Positions 9,862 through 18,886 of a DNA stretch of 64,000 bases are shown piece by piece. The position numbers and the translations under genes were made by a program. The stretch comes from Catenuloplanes atrovinosus (lineage in GTDB: Bacteria; Actinomycetota; Actinomycetes; Mycobacteriales; Micromonosporaceae): NCBI RefSeq assembly GCF_031458235.1, contig NZ_JAVDYB010000001.1, positions 3,369,001-3,433,000 of the forward strand. Reading direction: 5' to 3'. The first letter of the stretch is position 1; every line of letters begins with the position of its first letter. Below the pieces are notes generated by a model. That model saw only the letters and a list, made by a program, of their open reading frames with translations, did not search any database and was not told the origin of the DNA.

Positions 9862-11222
9862 AGGCACTCCGGCAGGTCGATCCGGAAGCGAGCACCGCCG
9901 CCGGGTCGGTCCAGCACCTCCGCGGTGCCGTGGTGGGCGGCCGCGTGCTGGGCGACCAGCGCGAGGCCGAGCCCGGTGCCGCCACCGTCCGCGCGCGACG
10001 AGCTCTGCGCCCGGCCGCGGACGAACCGGTCCCAGATCAGCGGCTTGTCCTCCGGGCTGACGCCGGGGCCCTCGTCGTCCACCTCGATCCGGCAGCGCTC
10101 CGGCCCGGCCGTGAGCCGCACCTCGGTGGCGCCGCCGCCGTACCCGGCCGCGTTGTCCAGCAGGTTGTCCAGCAGCTGCCGGATGCGCCGCCGGTCCACC
10201 GACCAGATCACCGGGCCCGCCACCACCGTCACGATGCCCGGGTCGAAGCCGTGGTCGCGGCAGGCCTGCCGGGCCAGCTCCGCCACGTCCACCTCGCGGC
10301 GGTCCGCGGGCCGGTCCGTGCGGGCCAGCTCCAGCAGGTCGTCGACCAGCCGCTGGAACCGGTCCACCTCCGCGACCACCAGGCCGGCCGCCAGCGCGGT
10401 ACGGTCGTCGAGCGAGTCGCGCCGCCGGTCCAGCACGCTCGCGGCCGCGGCCAGCGTCTGCAGCGGGGAGCGCAGCTCGTGGCTGACGTCCGCGGCGAAC
10501 CGGCGGTCCCGCTCCATCCGCGCGGAGAGCTGGTCGACCATCAGGTTGAACGAGGTGGTCAGCCGCGCCAGGTCCGGCTCCGCGGCCGGGTCCAGCCGGG
10601 CGAAGTGCCGGCCGGCCGTGATCTCCTGCGCCGCGTTCGCCACCCGGGTGAGCGGGCGCAGCACGTACCGGGTGGCGTTCCAGCCGATCAGCGCGCCGGT
10701 GCCGGCCGTGCCGAGCGCGACCACGGTCAGGATCAGCGCCAGCAGCCGCAGCGTGCGGTCCAGCTCGTCCATGGCGTCGATCTCGTAGAAGACCGCGCCG
10801 CCGCGCAGCGGCACGGCCACGACCAGCGCGGGGCCGCCGCCGGCGCGCACCCGCTGCACGCCGACCCGGCCCGTGGCCGCGTGCCGCTGGAGCTCGGCGG
10901 GGATCGCGGCGGTCAGGCCGAGGTCGGCGCTGCGGGCGTGCCACTGGCCGTCGAGCTGGAGGACGGCGCGGCGGCTGTCACCGGTGTCGAGCGAGCGCAG
11001 GACCGTACCGATGTCGGGGGTGGGGGTGTTGTTCACGCCCGCCTCCACGATCGCCGCGTCGTAGTAGGCCGCGCGGACCGCCGTGTTCTCCCGCTCGGTG
11101 ATCAGCGATCGGCGCACCAACTGGTACGAGACGAACGCCATCACCAGCGACAGCACGAGCGCGCCGGCCGCGAACCCGGTCGTGACCCGCGCCCGCAGCC
11201 CGGCCCGGTCGAGAAACCTCAT
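9858..11222 (-). CDS. Two-component sensor histidine kinase
   Basis: A 454-residue membrane sensor kinase. There is an N-terminal membrane helix (VTTGFAAGALVLSLVMAFVS), an extracytoplasmic sensor region of ~130 residues, a second helix near LRLLALILTVVALGTAGTGALIG, a HAMP domain, a HisKA H-box (FAADVSHELRSPLQTL, with the phospho-acceptor His) and an HATPase domain (DNLLDNAAGYG; DEGPGVSPED; GGTGLGLALV). The ATG start was chosen because a GGAG site sits 7 bases upstream and the membrane helix follows. It works with the regulator at 11293-11973 and is coupled to the lipoprotein gene downstream. Confidence 0.93.
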   Translation of the reverse strand: MRFLDRAGLRARVTTGFAAGALVLSLVMAFVSYQLVRRSLITERENTAVRAAYYDAAIVEAGVNNTPTPDIGTVLRSLDTGDSRRAVLQLDGQWHARSADLGLTAAIPAELQRHAATGRVGVQRVRAGGGPALVVAVPLRGGAVFYEIDAMDELDRTLRLLALILTVVALGTAGTGALIGWNATRYVLRPLTRVANAAQEITAGRHFARLDPAAEPDLARLTTSFNLMVDQLSARMERDRRFAADVSHELRSPLQTLAAAASVLDRRRDSLDDRTALAAGLVVAEVDRFQRLVDDLLELARTDRPADRREVDVAELARQACRDHGFDPGIVTVVAGPVIWSVDRRRIRQLLDNLLDNAAGYGGGATEVRLTAGPERCRIEVDDEGPGVSPEDKPLIWDRFVRGRAQSSSRADGGGTGLGLALVAQHAAAHHGTAEVLDRPGGGARFRIDLPECL

Positions 11223-11296
11223 CCCGGCTCCGCCGGCACGTCGGGCTTTCCCGGCCGGACGGACCCCGCCGGCGACCCGGCCGCGGGCTCGCTCAT
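11219..11296 (-). CDS. Possible 25-residue bridging peptide between regulator and kinase
   Basis: A tiny frame with ATG overlapping the regulator's TGA (TCATGA) and its own TGA overlapping the kinase ATG (GGATGAGG). The peptide would be Pro/Gly/Ala-rich (starts MSEPAAGSPAG). There is no recognisable domain. It could simply carry ribosomes from the regulator cistron to the kinase cistron, or be chance. The double overlap is what makes it worth listing. Confidence 0.35.
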   Translation of the reverse strand: MSEPAAGSPAGSVRPGKPDVPAEPG

Positions 11297-11973
11297 GACA
11301 CGAGGAGTTTGTATCCGAGCCCGCGCACGGTGACCAGGTGACGCGGCGCGCCGGAGTCCTTCTCGATCTTGGCGCGCAGCCGGCCGATGTGCACGTCGAC
11401 CAGCCGCTCGTCACCGCCGTCGTAGCCCCACACCCGCTGCAGCAGCTGCTGCCGGGACAGCACCCGGCCGGCGTGCTCGGACAGCTCGCAGAGCAGCTGG
11501 AACTCGGTGCGGGTGACCGGCACGGTGGCGCCGCCGACGCGCACCTCCCCGGCCTCCGGCACGATTTGAAGATCACCGAACGTCAGCACCGGTACGGGAT
11601 CGAGCGCGACCGGCCGGGCCCGCCGCCGCAGCGCGCGCAGCCGCGCGGACAGCTCCTTGATCGCGACCGGCTTGACCACGTAGTCGTCCGCGCCCGCCTC
11701 CAGCGCCGCCACGATGTCGTGCGTGTCGTCGCGCGCGCTGACCACCACGATCGGCACGTCGTCCACTCGCCGCAGCTGCCGAATGCACTCGAAGCCGTCG
11801 ATGCCCGGCAGCATCAGGTCGACCAGCACGGTGTCGGCCGCCCGCGTGCGCTGCGCGGCCAGCCCCTCCTCCGCGGTCGCGGCGCCCCTGGCGTCGTACC
11901 CCTCGTCCTCCAGCGCCATCACCAGCGACAGGCGGATGCGGTCGTCGTCCTCGATCACCAGTACGCCCGACAT
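11293..11973 (-). CDS. OmpR-type response regulator
   Basis: A 226-residue regulator with an N-terminal receiver (acidic pair in VIEDDDRIRL, phospho-acceptor Asp52 in VDLMLPGIDGF, conserved Thr/Ser region VVVSARDD, and Lys in DYVVKPVAI) and a C-terminal winged helix (VPVTRTEFQLLCELSEHAGRVLSRQQLLQRVWGY; VDVHIGRLRAKIE). Phosphorylated by the adjacent kinase, it should bind direct-repeat promoters. The start at MSGVLVIEDD was chosen because the receiver begins there; longer in-frame starts exist upstream. Confidence 0.94.
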   Translation of the reverse strand: MSGVLVIEDDDRIRLSLVMALEDEGYDARGAATAEEGLAAQRTRAADTVLVDLMLPGIDGFECIRQLRRVDDVPIVVVSARDDTHDIVAALEAGADDYVVKPVAIKELSARLRALRRRARPVALDPVPVLTFGDLQIVPEAGEVRVGGATVPVTRTEFQLLCELSEHAGRVLSRQQLLQRVWGYDGGDERLVDVHIGRLRAKIEKDSGAPRHLVTVRGLGYKLLVS

Positions 11974-12145
11974 GCCCCCCATCATGCCCGGACCTCCGCG
12001 TGCCCACCGCGGTGGCACCCGCCGGCCCCACGGCTCCCGTCTGGGGGGATGAGTCGAGCCGCGGGACCGACGGCATGATCATCTTTCGGGTGGTTCATGG
12101 CAACGGCTTCCCGGACAGGTGACGGTTTCATGACGAGCGCCGCCG

Positions 12146-12772
12146 TCAGGACGAGCGCTGGGCCGGCGCCTGGCGCGGCGCCGGCGGGTGCGCGGCCAGC
12201 CAGGTCAACGCGGACGGCAGGTCGTCGAAGACGGGCAGCGCGTCGTCCAGGCGCATGGTGTGCAGCACGGTCAGCACGAACCGGCTGGGCGCGGCCAGGC
12301 AGAGGTGACCGCCGCGCTTGCGGGCGCGGACGTGCCCGCGGACCAGCACGCCGAGCCCGATCGGGTCGACCAGTTGCACCGCGGACATGTCGAGCGCGAT
12401 GTTGCGGTGCAGCGCCGCCGCGCGGCCGAGCGCGGCCTGCATGGTGGAGACCAGCAGCCGGTCGATGTCGCCGCGCACCTCGACGATCGCGGCGTGCGGA
12501 TCGTGGCGCAGCTCGACGCTGCGCGGGATGTGCTTGCGCACCGGCCAGGCCGCGGCGGCCGCCGACCGCGACTCCCGCAGCTGGCCGACCACGCATCCCG
12601 GGCAGGTGTGCTGCCCGGTGGCGAACGGCGAGCCGGCCCACCCCTGGTCGGTGAGCAGCGGCCAGACCACCTCGAGGTCGCGCAGGTGATCGGCGCGGCA
12701 GCTGAGCACGTTCCCGCAGCGGTCGCAGATGAGGTCGATCATGTTGGCCACCTGCCCGGGCACCGCGGTCAT
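12146..12772 (-). CDS. STAS-domain protein with Cys4 N-terminal module
   Basis: A 208-residue protein with two parts. Residues 16-60 carry a C-x2-C pair (C16, C19) and a second C-x2-C pair (C57, C60), a likely structural metal site. The C-terminal ~110 residues are a STAS domain of the anti-sigma-factor-antagonist class: VRGDIDRLLVSTMQAAL, IALDMSAVQLVDPIGLGVLV, then HLCLAAPSRFVLTVLHTM. The usual phosphorylatable Ser/Thr region reads VDPIGLG here, where classical antagonists have D[ST]xG, so partner-switch phosphorylation may be lost. A second STAS gene lies 16 bases upstream. The combination suggests a small regulatory pair; no cognate anti-sigma kinase is adjacent. Confidence 0.8.
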   Translation of the reverse strand: MTAVPGQVANMIDLICDRCGNVLSCRADHLRDLEVVWPLLTDQGWAGSPFATGQHTCPGCVVGQLRESRSAAAAAWPVRKHIPRSVELRHDPHAAIVEVRGDIDRLLVSTMQAALGRAAALHRNIALDMSAVQLVDPIGLGVLVRGHVRARKRGGHLCLAAPSRFVLTVLHTMRLDDALPVFDDLPSALTWLAAHPPAPRQAPAQRSS

Positions 12773-12788
12773 GGCAAACCACCCATCG

Positions 12789-13109
12789 TCAGCTCGCGTC
12801 GATCTCCAGCACCTTGGTCGCGTGGGAGATCTCCAACAGGCGCAGCACCCGCGCCGTGGGCCGGCGCAGTGCCAGCCGTCCTTCGCTGCGCCAGAGTCGC
12901 CGATGCGTACTGAGCAGCAGTTCTATCCCCGAGGCGTCGATCGTCGGGCACTCGGCCAGATCGAGCACGAGCCGGGCGGGACGCCGGGCCAGGGCCTGCT
13001 CGATCAGTAGCCGGACCGCCGGGAGCCGTTGGCGCACCAACTCGTGGGCGATCGTCAGCTCGATCAGGGCGGCCTGCCCCAGCTGCATGTCCGGCCTCCC
13101 GGTCGCCAC
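12789..13109 (-). CDS. STAS-domain anti-sigma factor antagonist-like protein
   Basis: A 106-residue single STAS domain: ELTIAHELVRQRLPAVRLLIEQAL, LVLDLAECPTIDASGIELLLSTHRRL, and the final LALRRPTARVLRLLEI. The motif IDASGIELL contains the conserved D-x-S-G of phosphorylatable antagonists, so this one, unlike its neighbour, keeps the switch serine. It is the first gene of a two-gene unit with the Cys4-STAS protein. The sequence upstream to 13310 holds a divergent promoter region. Confidence 0.85.
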   Translation of the reverse strand: MATGRPDMQLGQAALIELTIAHELVRQRLPAVRLLIEQALARRPARLVLDLAECPTIDASGIELLLSTHRRLWRSEGRLALRRPTARVLRLLEISHATKVLEIDAS

Positions 13110-13310
13110 GACTCCACTTCCGTCAGGCTGCCCGGAGCTTTTGACGGACCACCGGCTGCGATGTGTCAGTTCCGTGACGATCCTTCCTCGGCGCTCAGAT
13201 CACGATCGTCCCACGTCCGGCGTGGGCGCGGGCGGTTTGCCACCGCCGGCCAACGCTCCGCGTGCGCCGATATGATGCGCGTGCAACTAATCTGTGGCAG
13301 GATCGTCGCC

Positions 13311-13724
13311 ATGTCTAGTGTTCCCCAAAGTCACGCCGATCTGCTGGATCGCCCGGTCTTCGCGCACCTGGCCACCATCCGGCCGGACGGGTCGCCGCAG
13401 TCGAGCGTCATGTGGTTCGCCTGGGACGGCGAGGTCATCCGGATGACCCACACCAAGACGCGGCAGAAGTTCCGCAACCTGGAGCGGGAGCCACGGGTCG
13501 CGCTGTCGATCCTGGACCCGCAGGACGAGTACCGGTTCCTCGAGGTGCGCGGCGTGGTGGAGAAGATCGAGGACGACGACGCGGAGGCGTCGTTCTACGC
13601 ATCGCTCCAGCAGCGGTACGGCAACGTCTACCCGATCCCGGACGCCGACGTGCGCGTGATCATGACGATCCGGCCGACCGGCTTCGTCGGCGTCGAGAAC
13701 GGCACGGTCACGGTCCGCACCTGA
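13311..13724 (+). CDS. PPOX-class F420-dependent oxidoreductase
   Basis: A 137-residue split-barrel flavin/deazaflavin protein: VFAHLATIRPDGSPQSSVMWF, MTHTKTRQKFRNLEREPRVALSILDP, YRFLEVRGVVEKIEDD, and the terminal RPTGFVG. The spacing matches the PPOX-class F420-dependent group of actinobacteria, which reduce diverse substrates using F420H2. The substrate is unknown. The ATG at 13311 was chosen because homology-like sequence begins there; the frame is open further upstream. A strong hairpin follows the stop. Confidence 0.9.
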   Translation: MSSVPQSHADLLDRPVFAHLATIRPDGSPQSSVMWFAWDGEVIRMTHTKTRQKFRNLEREPRVALSILDPQDEYRFLEVRGVVEKIEDDDAEASFYASLQQRYGNVYPIPDADVRVIMTIRPTGFVGVENGTVTVRT

Positions 13725-13728
13725 CCGA

Positions 13729-13757
13729 CCCGGGGCGCCGGCGACCGGCGCCCCGGG
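13729..13757. terminator. Bidirectional hairpin terminator
   Basis: A perfect 13-bp stem (13729-13741 with 13745-13757) with a 3-base loop lies between the convergent stops at 13724 and 13761. No U-tract follows on either strand, which is common in actinomycete terminators. It probably ends both transcripts. Confidence 0.75.
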
Positions 13758-13760
13758 AGC

Positions 13761-15662
13761 TCAGGCCGCGACCTCCGGACTCCACCGCGGACCGGCGACG
13801 ACCGGCGACTCGCCGTCCACCCGGACGGCGAGCGCCACCGCGATCGGCAGGATCAGCGCGGCCACGCCGGGGACGGACGAGAGGCCGTCGTGCGAGTAGC
13901 CGCCCCCCTCGATCGCGAACAGTGCGGTCGGCACGAAGCTGAACAGCAGCGTCCCGATAACGAGGATCACCACGGCGGCGGGCAGCGCGGCCACCGTGAA
14001 CGCGGCCCACAGCGCGGCGGTCCGGCCGCGGGCGCGCGACCGGTGCCGGCGCATCAGCGCCATCGTCACGACCGCCAGCGGCAGCCCCAGCGCGGCACCG
14101 GCCGCGCCACTGCCGGTGGCGTGCTCCTCGGTGCCGGCCGGGATCGCGGCCGCCACCACGGTCACCACGACCGGCAGCCCGATCAGCGCGATCGCGGCCG
14201 GCACCGGTACCCGGCGGCGGGCGTACACCACGGCCGGGACCGCGGCGAGCAGCACCCCGGCGACCGCCAGTCCGACCGTGGTCACCTTCAGGCCGAGCGG
14301 CAGGTACGGATGGTTGATGCCGGACGCGCCCTGCAACAGCACCATCGGCATCGCCACGGCCGCGGTGAACACGCCCACGACGACGTACCGGCGGGCCGGC
14401 CAGTTCCGGGCGCGGCCCGCGACCGCCCAGCCCGCGACGATCGCGACGGCACCCAGCAGCAGCGCGATCCGCAACCCGGCCACGCCGGTCAATTGCATCC
14501 GGTACAGCGCGGCGTTCGCCGCCAGCAGCCCGCCGCCGGCCACCAGTGCGGCCGCGGCCGGGTACCGCCGGTCCGCGGTGGCGATCAGCAGGCCGAGCGC
14601 GGTCAGCAGGATCGACGTGATCCGCAGCTCGGACGTCCACATCATCAGCTCACCGTCGATGACGATCGGCGCGGCGGCCGCCACCTCGGCCATCCCGGGC
14701 GTGAGGATCGCCAGCGTGTACGCCCAGGCGACCACGCCCACGGCGGCGCACCCGGCGCCGATCGCGATCACGGGCGTGCCGTGCGCGGCGTCCACCTCCT
14801 CGGCCGGGGCGGCCCGTGCCGTGCGCGGCACGGCCGGCGCGAGCCCGTAGGCGAGCGCGAGCGCGGTGAACCCGGCCATGAGCAGCGCCCACGGCCCCAG
14901 GTAGGAGAACGGCCGGCTGGTCAGGTCGATGATCACGGTGAACTCCGCCGGCGGCGTGCCGATCAGCAGCGACGCCGCGCTCGACCGCCATCCCGCCTCC
15001 GTGGTGAGCGCCACCGGCACCGTCCCGGTCACGCCGGCCAGCAGGCCCGCCAGCGGTGCGCCGAGCACGACCAGCAGCGCCCGGATCACGCCGCGGGTGC
15101 GGACCGCGGCCAGCAGCAGCGCGCCGGCGGCGGCCGCCCAGACCAGCACGCCGAGCACCACGCCCGCCATGAAGACCGGGTCGGTGTCGTAGAAGAACGG
15201 CAGCGCCGGTACGGGCGCGAGCACGAACGGCGCGGCGAACCGGGCGGCGCCGCGCATCGGCCACCGGCGGCCGACCCAGCGCCCGGCCGCCACGCACCAC
15301 AGCAGCGTGAGCACGGCCTGCGCGATCGCGATCGGCCACTCCCAGTCGAGACGGTACTCCGGGCCGGTCAGCCGCAGCGTCAGCATCACCAGCATGTCGG
15401 CGAGCTGGTCGACGCCGAGCGTGGCCAGCGCGGTCACCAGCAGCGCGAACACCGGCGTGAGCGGCAGGAACGACTCGCCCCAGCCGCGCTCCGGACGCGA
15501 GGCGAACAGGCTCACCGCGTAGCGCAGCCGCGCCATCGCGGTGCCCGGCTCGGCCTCCAGCGCGGCCAGCTCCGCCAGCCACTCGCGCTCCATCTCCGCG
15601 CGCACGTCCTCCGGCCAGCGCGCCGCCGCCCGCCGCAGACACCACCTGGTGAGGGACTTCAT
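13761..15662 (-). CDS. Large polytopic membrane protein, PadR-associated
   Basis: A 633-residue protein with a soluble N-terminus (RWPEDVRAEMEREWLAEL, the permease-prefix-like helix often seen next to PadR regulators) followed by about a dozen or more hydrophobic segments through the rest of the protein (for example FALLVTALATLGV, ALLLAAV, AIALIGLPVVVTVVAAAIPAG). No catalytic motif is recognised. It is encoded 71 bases downstream of a PadR regulator on the same strand, a layout typical of PadR-controlled membrane proteins. Function unknown. Confidence 0.8.
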   Translation of the reverse strand: MKSLTRWCLRRAAARWPEDVRAEMEREWLAELAALEAEPGTAMARLRYAVSLFASRPERGWGESFLPLTPVFALLVTALATLGVDQLADMLVMLTLRLTGPEYRLDWEWPIAIAQAVLTLLWCVAAGRWVGRRWPMRGAARFAAPFVLAPVPALPFFYDTDPVFMAGVVLGVLVWAAAAGALLLAAVRTRGVIRALLVVLGAPLAGLLAGVTGTVPVALTTEAGWRSSAASLLIGTPPAEFTVIIDLTSRPFSYLGPWALLMAGFTALALAYGLAPAVPRTARAAPAEEVDAAHGTPVIAIGAGCAAVGVVAWAYTLAILTPGMAEVAAAAPIVIDGELMMWTSELRITSILLTALGLLIATADRRYPAAAALVAGGGLLAANAALYRMQLTGVAGLRIALLLGAVAIVAGWAVAGRARNWPARRYVVVGVFTAAVAMPMVLLQGASGINHPYLPLGLKVTTVGLAVAGVLLAAVPAVVYARRRVPVPAAIALIGLPVVVTVVAAAIPAGTEEHATGSGAAGAALGLPLAVVTMALMRRHRSRARGRTAALWAAFTVAALPAAVVILVIGTLLFSFVPTALFAIEGGGYSHDGLSSVPGVAALILPIAVALAVRVDGESPVVAGPRWSPEVAA

Positions 15663-15732
15663 GCCGGACCTCCCTGCCCGCCGCGGTACCGCCGTGGTCG
15701 GCGCTGAGCCGATGATTCGCTGGCAGGTCCGC

Positions 15733-16062
15733 TCATGCCGTCTGCGCCTTGGTCTGGCCGCCGAGGGCGCGGCTGAGCTGGGCCTGGAGCGCGGCGAGCT
15801 CGGTGCGTGCCTGGATCAGGCCGTCCGGGGTGAGGCGGTAGTAGCGGCGCGCGGGGCGGCCGGCCACGGCCGGGTCGATCTCCTCCCAGTGGGTCTGGAC
15901 CCAGCCGGCCTTCTGCAGGCGCAGCAGGATGGGGTAGAGCGTGCCGCTCGGGTGGCCGCTGGCCCGCATCAGGTCCAACCCGTACCGGTCGGCCTCCGGG
16001 TCTTCGAGGAACGCGGCCAGCACCGTCGACACGGCCGTGGTGACACGCACAGGTGTGGGCAT
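15733..16062 (-). CDS. PadR-family transcriptional regulator
   Basis: A 109-residue winged-helix protein: VSTVLAAFLEDPEADRYGLDLMRASGHPSGTLYPILLRLQKAGWV, then RPARRYYRLTPDGL and a C-terminal dimerisation helix. This is the PadR N-terminal family (typical length ~105-110). A direct repeat CGCTAG (16072-16077 and 16086-16091) lies just upstream of its start and could be an operator. It probably controls itself and the membrane protein at 13761-15662. Confidence 0.92.
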   Translation of the reverse strand: MPTPVRVTTAVSTVLAAFLEDPEADRYGLDLMRASGHPSGTLYPILLRLQKAGWVQTHWEEIDPAVAGRPARRYYRLTPDGLIQARTELAALQAQLSRALGGQTKAQTA

Positions 16063-16094
16063 GGCGTCACGCTAGCCGACCCTCGCTAGTTTCT

Positions 16095-17603
16095 CTACAT
16101 AGGGGTCGACCCGGCCGCCTGCCGCAGGTCGATCTCGTCGATCAGCTCCCGGGCCACCTCCTCGGACAGCGTCCCGTCGCGCATGGCGATCCGTACCGCC
16201 ATGCGCTGGTCATCGAAGTCGCGACCCGCCAGGAGCGCGCGGCCGGCGGCGCGCGCCGCCTCCCGCGCGGCCCGCTCCCCCGCCAGGTCGAAGGTGAGCG
16301 CGCGGGCCAGCGCGCCCACCGTGGTGCCCTGGATGACCAGCGTGCCCAGCGTGACGATCAGCGCGATCGCCTGGATCGCGTCCCGGCCCGGGAACGGCGC
16401 GCCGGACGCGGTGGTCTCCGGGATCGCGGCCGCGGCGGCGAGCGTCAGGATGCCGCGCATGCCGGTCCAGCCGACCAGCAGCGTCTCGCGCTGGGTGGGC
16501 GGGTCCAGCGGGCGCGCCCGGCGGCCGGAGTAGCGGCGCTCGAACGCGGCCCGGTACGCCGGGTCCCGCTCCAGCCGCCGGGACGTCATCCGGGCCCGCA
16601 GCATCCAGCGGCCGAACAGCCCGTACACGCCGGCCAGCCGGAGCACGATCGCGGCCACCAGCAGCACGCCGCCGGCCAGCAGCGTCCGGCTCAGGCCCGG
16701 CTCCTCGGACTCGGCCAGATCCTCCAGCACGAAACGCAGTTGCAGTCCGATGTAGGCGAAGACGAACGTCTCCAGCAGGAAGTCCAGCACCGGCCAGACC
16801 TCGTTCTCCCGCACCCGGGCCCGGTACGCGCCCGGGTACTCGTGGTTCGGGTCGAGCGAGAGGTTCACGCTGACCAGGAACGACGCGGCGACGACCGCGA
16901 GGATGCCGGACACGTGCGCCGCCTCCGCCGCCAGGAACGCGGTGAACGGCAGCAGCAGCACCAGCGCGGTCTCCAGCGTGGCGTGGCGCAGCCAGCGGCG
17001 GATCAGCAGCGTCGCGGCCGACAGCAGCGCGCCGATCGCGACGCCGAGGAACGCGGACCGCGCGAACTCCTGCACACCGCCGGCGAACGTCGCATGCTCG
17101 CCGTTCACGGCCGCGACCGCGATGCTGAACAGCGTGAGCGCGGTCGCGTCGTTGACCAGGCTCTCGCCGGTGAGGACGGAGGTGGCGCGCTCCGGCAGGC
17201 CGATCTCCTCGCCGTGCGAGACCGTGGTGATCGTGTCCGGCGGCGCCAGGACCGCGCCGAGCACGAACGCGGCGGCGCCGATCGACGGCAGCAGCCACCC
17301 GGCGATCAGCCCGAGCGCGCCCGCGGTGAGCACCACCAGGATCACGCCGAGCGAGACGATCGGCCGCAGGTGGCGGCGGAAGCCGGAGAACGAGGCGCCG
17401 CGCGCCGCGGAGTAGAGCAGCGGTGGCACCACGATCGCGAGGATGACCTCGCTCTCCAGTTCCAGTCGCGGCATGCCGGGGACGAACGAGGCCGCCGCCG
17501 CGAGGATCACGATGAACATGCCGGGTTCGAGACCCTTGCGCCGGGCGACCGCGGCGATCGCGATCCCCGCGCCGGCGATGAGCAGGAGTTGTACGCCGTT
17601 CAC
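16095..17603 (-). CDS. CPA1-family Na+/H+ antiporter
   Basis: A 502-residue antiporter with 10-12 membrane segments. Diagnostic motifs are VLAPPDTITTVS (family consensus APPDxV) and LTGESLVNDATALTLFS, which carries the ion-binding Asp. A hydrophilic C-terminal tail of ~100 residues follows the last helix. It exchanges Na+ (or K+) for protons across the cell membrane. It starts with GTG only 5 bases after the stop of the sugar oxidoreductase gene, so it is probably co-transcribed as the last gene of the sugar operon, an unusual partner for sugar catabolism. Confidence 0.92.
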   Translation of the reverse strand: MNGVQLLLIAGAGIAIAAVARRKGLEPGMFIVILAAAASFVPGMPRLELESEVILAIVVPPLLYSAARGASFSGFRRHLRPIVSLGVILVVLTAGALGLIAGWLLPSIGAAAFVLGAVLAPPDTITTVSHGEEIGLPERATSVLTGESLVNDATALTLFSIAVAAVNGEHATFAGGVQEFARSAFLGVAIGALLSAATLLIRRWLRHATLETALVLLLPFTAFLAAEAAHVSGILAVVAASFLVSVNLSLDPNHEYPGAYRARVRENEVWPVLDFLLETFVFAYIGLQLRFVLEDLAESEEPGLSRTLLAGGVLLVAAIVLRLAGVYGLFGRWMLRARMTSRRLERDPAYRAAFERRYSGRRARPLDPPTQRETLLVGWTGMRGILTLAAAAAIPETTASGAPFPGRDAIQAIALIVTLGTLVIQGTTVGALARALTFDLAGERAAREAARAAGRALLAGRDFDDQRMAVRIAMRDGTLSEEVARELIDEIDLRQAAGSTPM

Positions 17604-17608
17604 GGCGC

Positions 17609-18886
17609 TCAGGCTAGACGCGTCCCCTCGTCGGTGAGCGTGATCGGCGCGCCGGACGCGGCCGACCTGTTCGCCGCGACGCCGGTGAGCACGCTGCGGA
17701 TGCCGTCGCGGTACCCGGCCTGACGTGCCAGCGGATCGCCGGACGGCCCGCGGAACACGTCGTCGAGCAGCAGCCGATCGCCGCCGCCGTGACCGCCCTC
17801 ACCGCGGATGATCGGCACCTCCTCGCGCTTGCCCCACTGCTCCTGCACGGTCAGCCGCTCCCAGGACGAGTCGGCCGCGTGCAGGCCGGCGCTCGGGTCG
17901 ATGGCCGCGTTGACCGGCGTCCAGGCGCGCTCGCCGACCTCCAGCTCGATCCGGCCGCGGGTGCCGGTGAACGCGACCCGGTAGCCCTCGAACGGGCTGT
18001 ACGCGGTGAGCGAGTAGGTGACCAGCGCGCGGCCGGCGTACCGGATGAGCACGGACATGGTGTCGTCGATGCTCACGCCGGGCGCGAACACGTCCTGGTC
18101 GCGCAGGTAGCCGTCCTCGTGCTCCGCGTCCAGGTAGAGCGCCTTGAGCCGCGGGTCGGCGGCGGCGTCCAGCAGGAACGGGTCGGTGCCGAGCCCGGGC
18201 GCGCCCTTGGCCCGCGCCGGCCGGCCCGCCGCGGCGCCCGCGCCCGCGGCGCCGTAGAACCGCAGCGCGGTCTGCGCGAAGACCAGCTCCGGGTGGCTGG
18301 CGATCCACCAGTTGATCAGGTCGAAGTGGTGGGTGGACTTGTGCACGAGCAGGCCGCCGGAGCGGGACCGGTCGCGGTGCCAGCGGCGGAAGTAGTCGGC
18401 GCCGTGCGCGGTGTCCAGCGCCCACTCGAAGTGCACGGCGGTGACGTCGCCGATCCGGCCGGAGGCGATCAGCTCGCGCACCGCGGAGTTGCGCGGCGAG
18501 TAGCGGTAGTTGAACGTGACGACCAGGTTGCCGCGGGACCGCTCGGCCGCGGCCGCGATGCGCGCGCAGCCCTCCTCGTCCACGGTCAGCGGCTTCTCGC
18601 AGACCACGTCCAGCCCGGCGTCGAGCGCGGCGACCACGTAGTCCGCGTGGGTGGCGTCCACGCTGGTCACGATCAGCGCGTCGGCGCCGCTGAGCATCTC
18701 GCCGAGACCCTCGGGACCATACGTGGGTACGGGCGAGGGCAGCCGCGAGTTGTGGTAGTCCATCCGGGTGCGGTTGGTGTCCAGGAACGCGGCGATGGTG
18801 CCGGTGTCGCTCCAGTCGCCGAGCAGCGCGTCCACGTACATCTGGGCGCGATGCCCCAGTCCGGCGATGGCGTAGCGGCGGGTCAT
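17609..18886 (-). CDS. Gfo/Idh/MocA-family oxidoreductase (second in operon)
   Basis: A 425-residue NAD(P)-dependent sugar or inositol-type dehydrogenase. The N-terminal Rossmann fold reads YAIAGLGHRAQMYVDAL, with ADALIVTSVDATHADYVVAALDAGLDVVCEKPLTVDEE; the EKP motif with catalytic-type Lys is intact. The C-terminal domain has HKSTHHFDLINWW, where His and Asp of the family sit. It is longer than the usual ~350 residues owing to an insert rich in Ala/Gly near residues 210-250. Its ATG overlaps the cupin gene stop. It acts in the same pathway as the dehydrogenase at 20507-21610. Confidence 0.92.
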   Translation of the reverse strand: MTRRYAIAGLGHRAQMYVDALLGDWSDTGTIAAFLDTNRTRMDYHNSRLPSPVPTYGPEGLGEMLSGADALIVTSVDATHADYVVAALDAGLDVVCEKPLTVDEEGCARIAAAAERSRGNLVVTFNYRYSPRNSAVRELIASGRIGDVTAVHFEWALDTAHGADYFRRWHRDRSRSGGLLVHKSTHHFDLINWWIASHPELVFAQTALRFYGAAGAGAAAGRPARAKGAPGLGTDPFLLDAAADPRLKALYLDAEHEDGYLRDQDVFAPGVSIDDTMSVLIRYAGRALVTYSLTAYSPFEGYRVAFTGTRGRIELEVGERAWTPVNAAIDPSAGLHAADSSWERLTVQEQWGKREEVPIIRGEGGHGGGDRLLLDDVFRGPSGDPLARQAGYRDGIRSVLTGVAANRSAASGAPITLTDEGTRLA

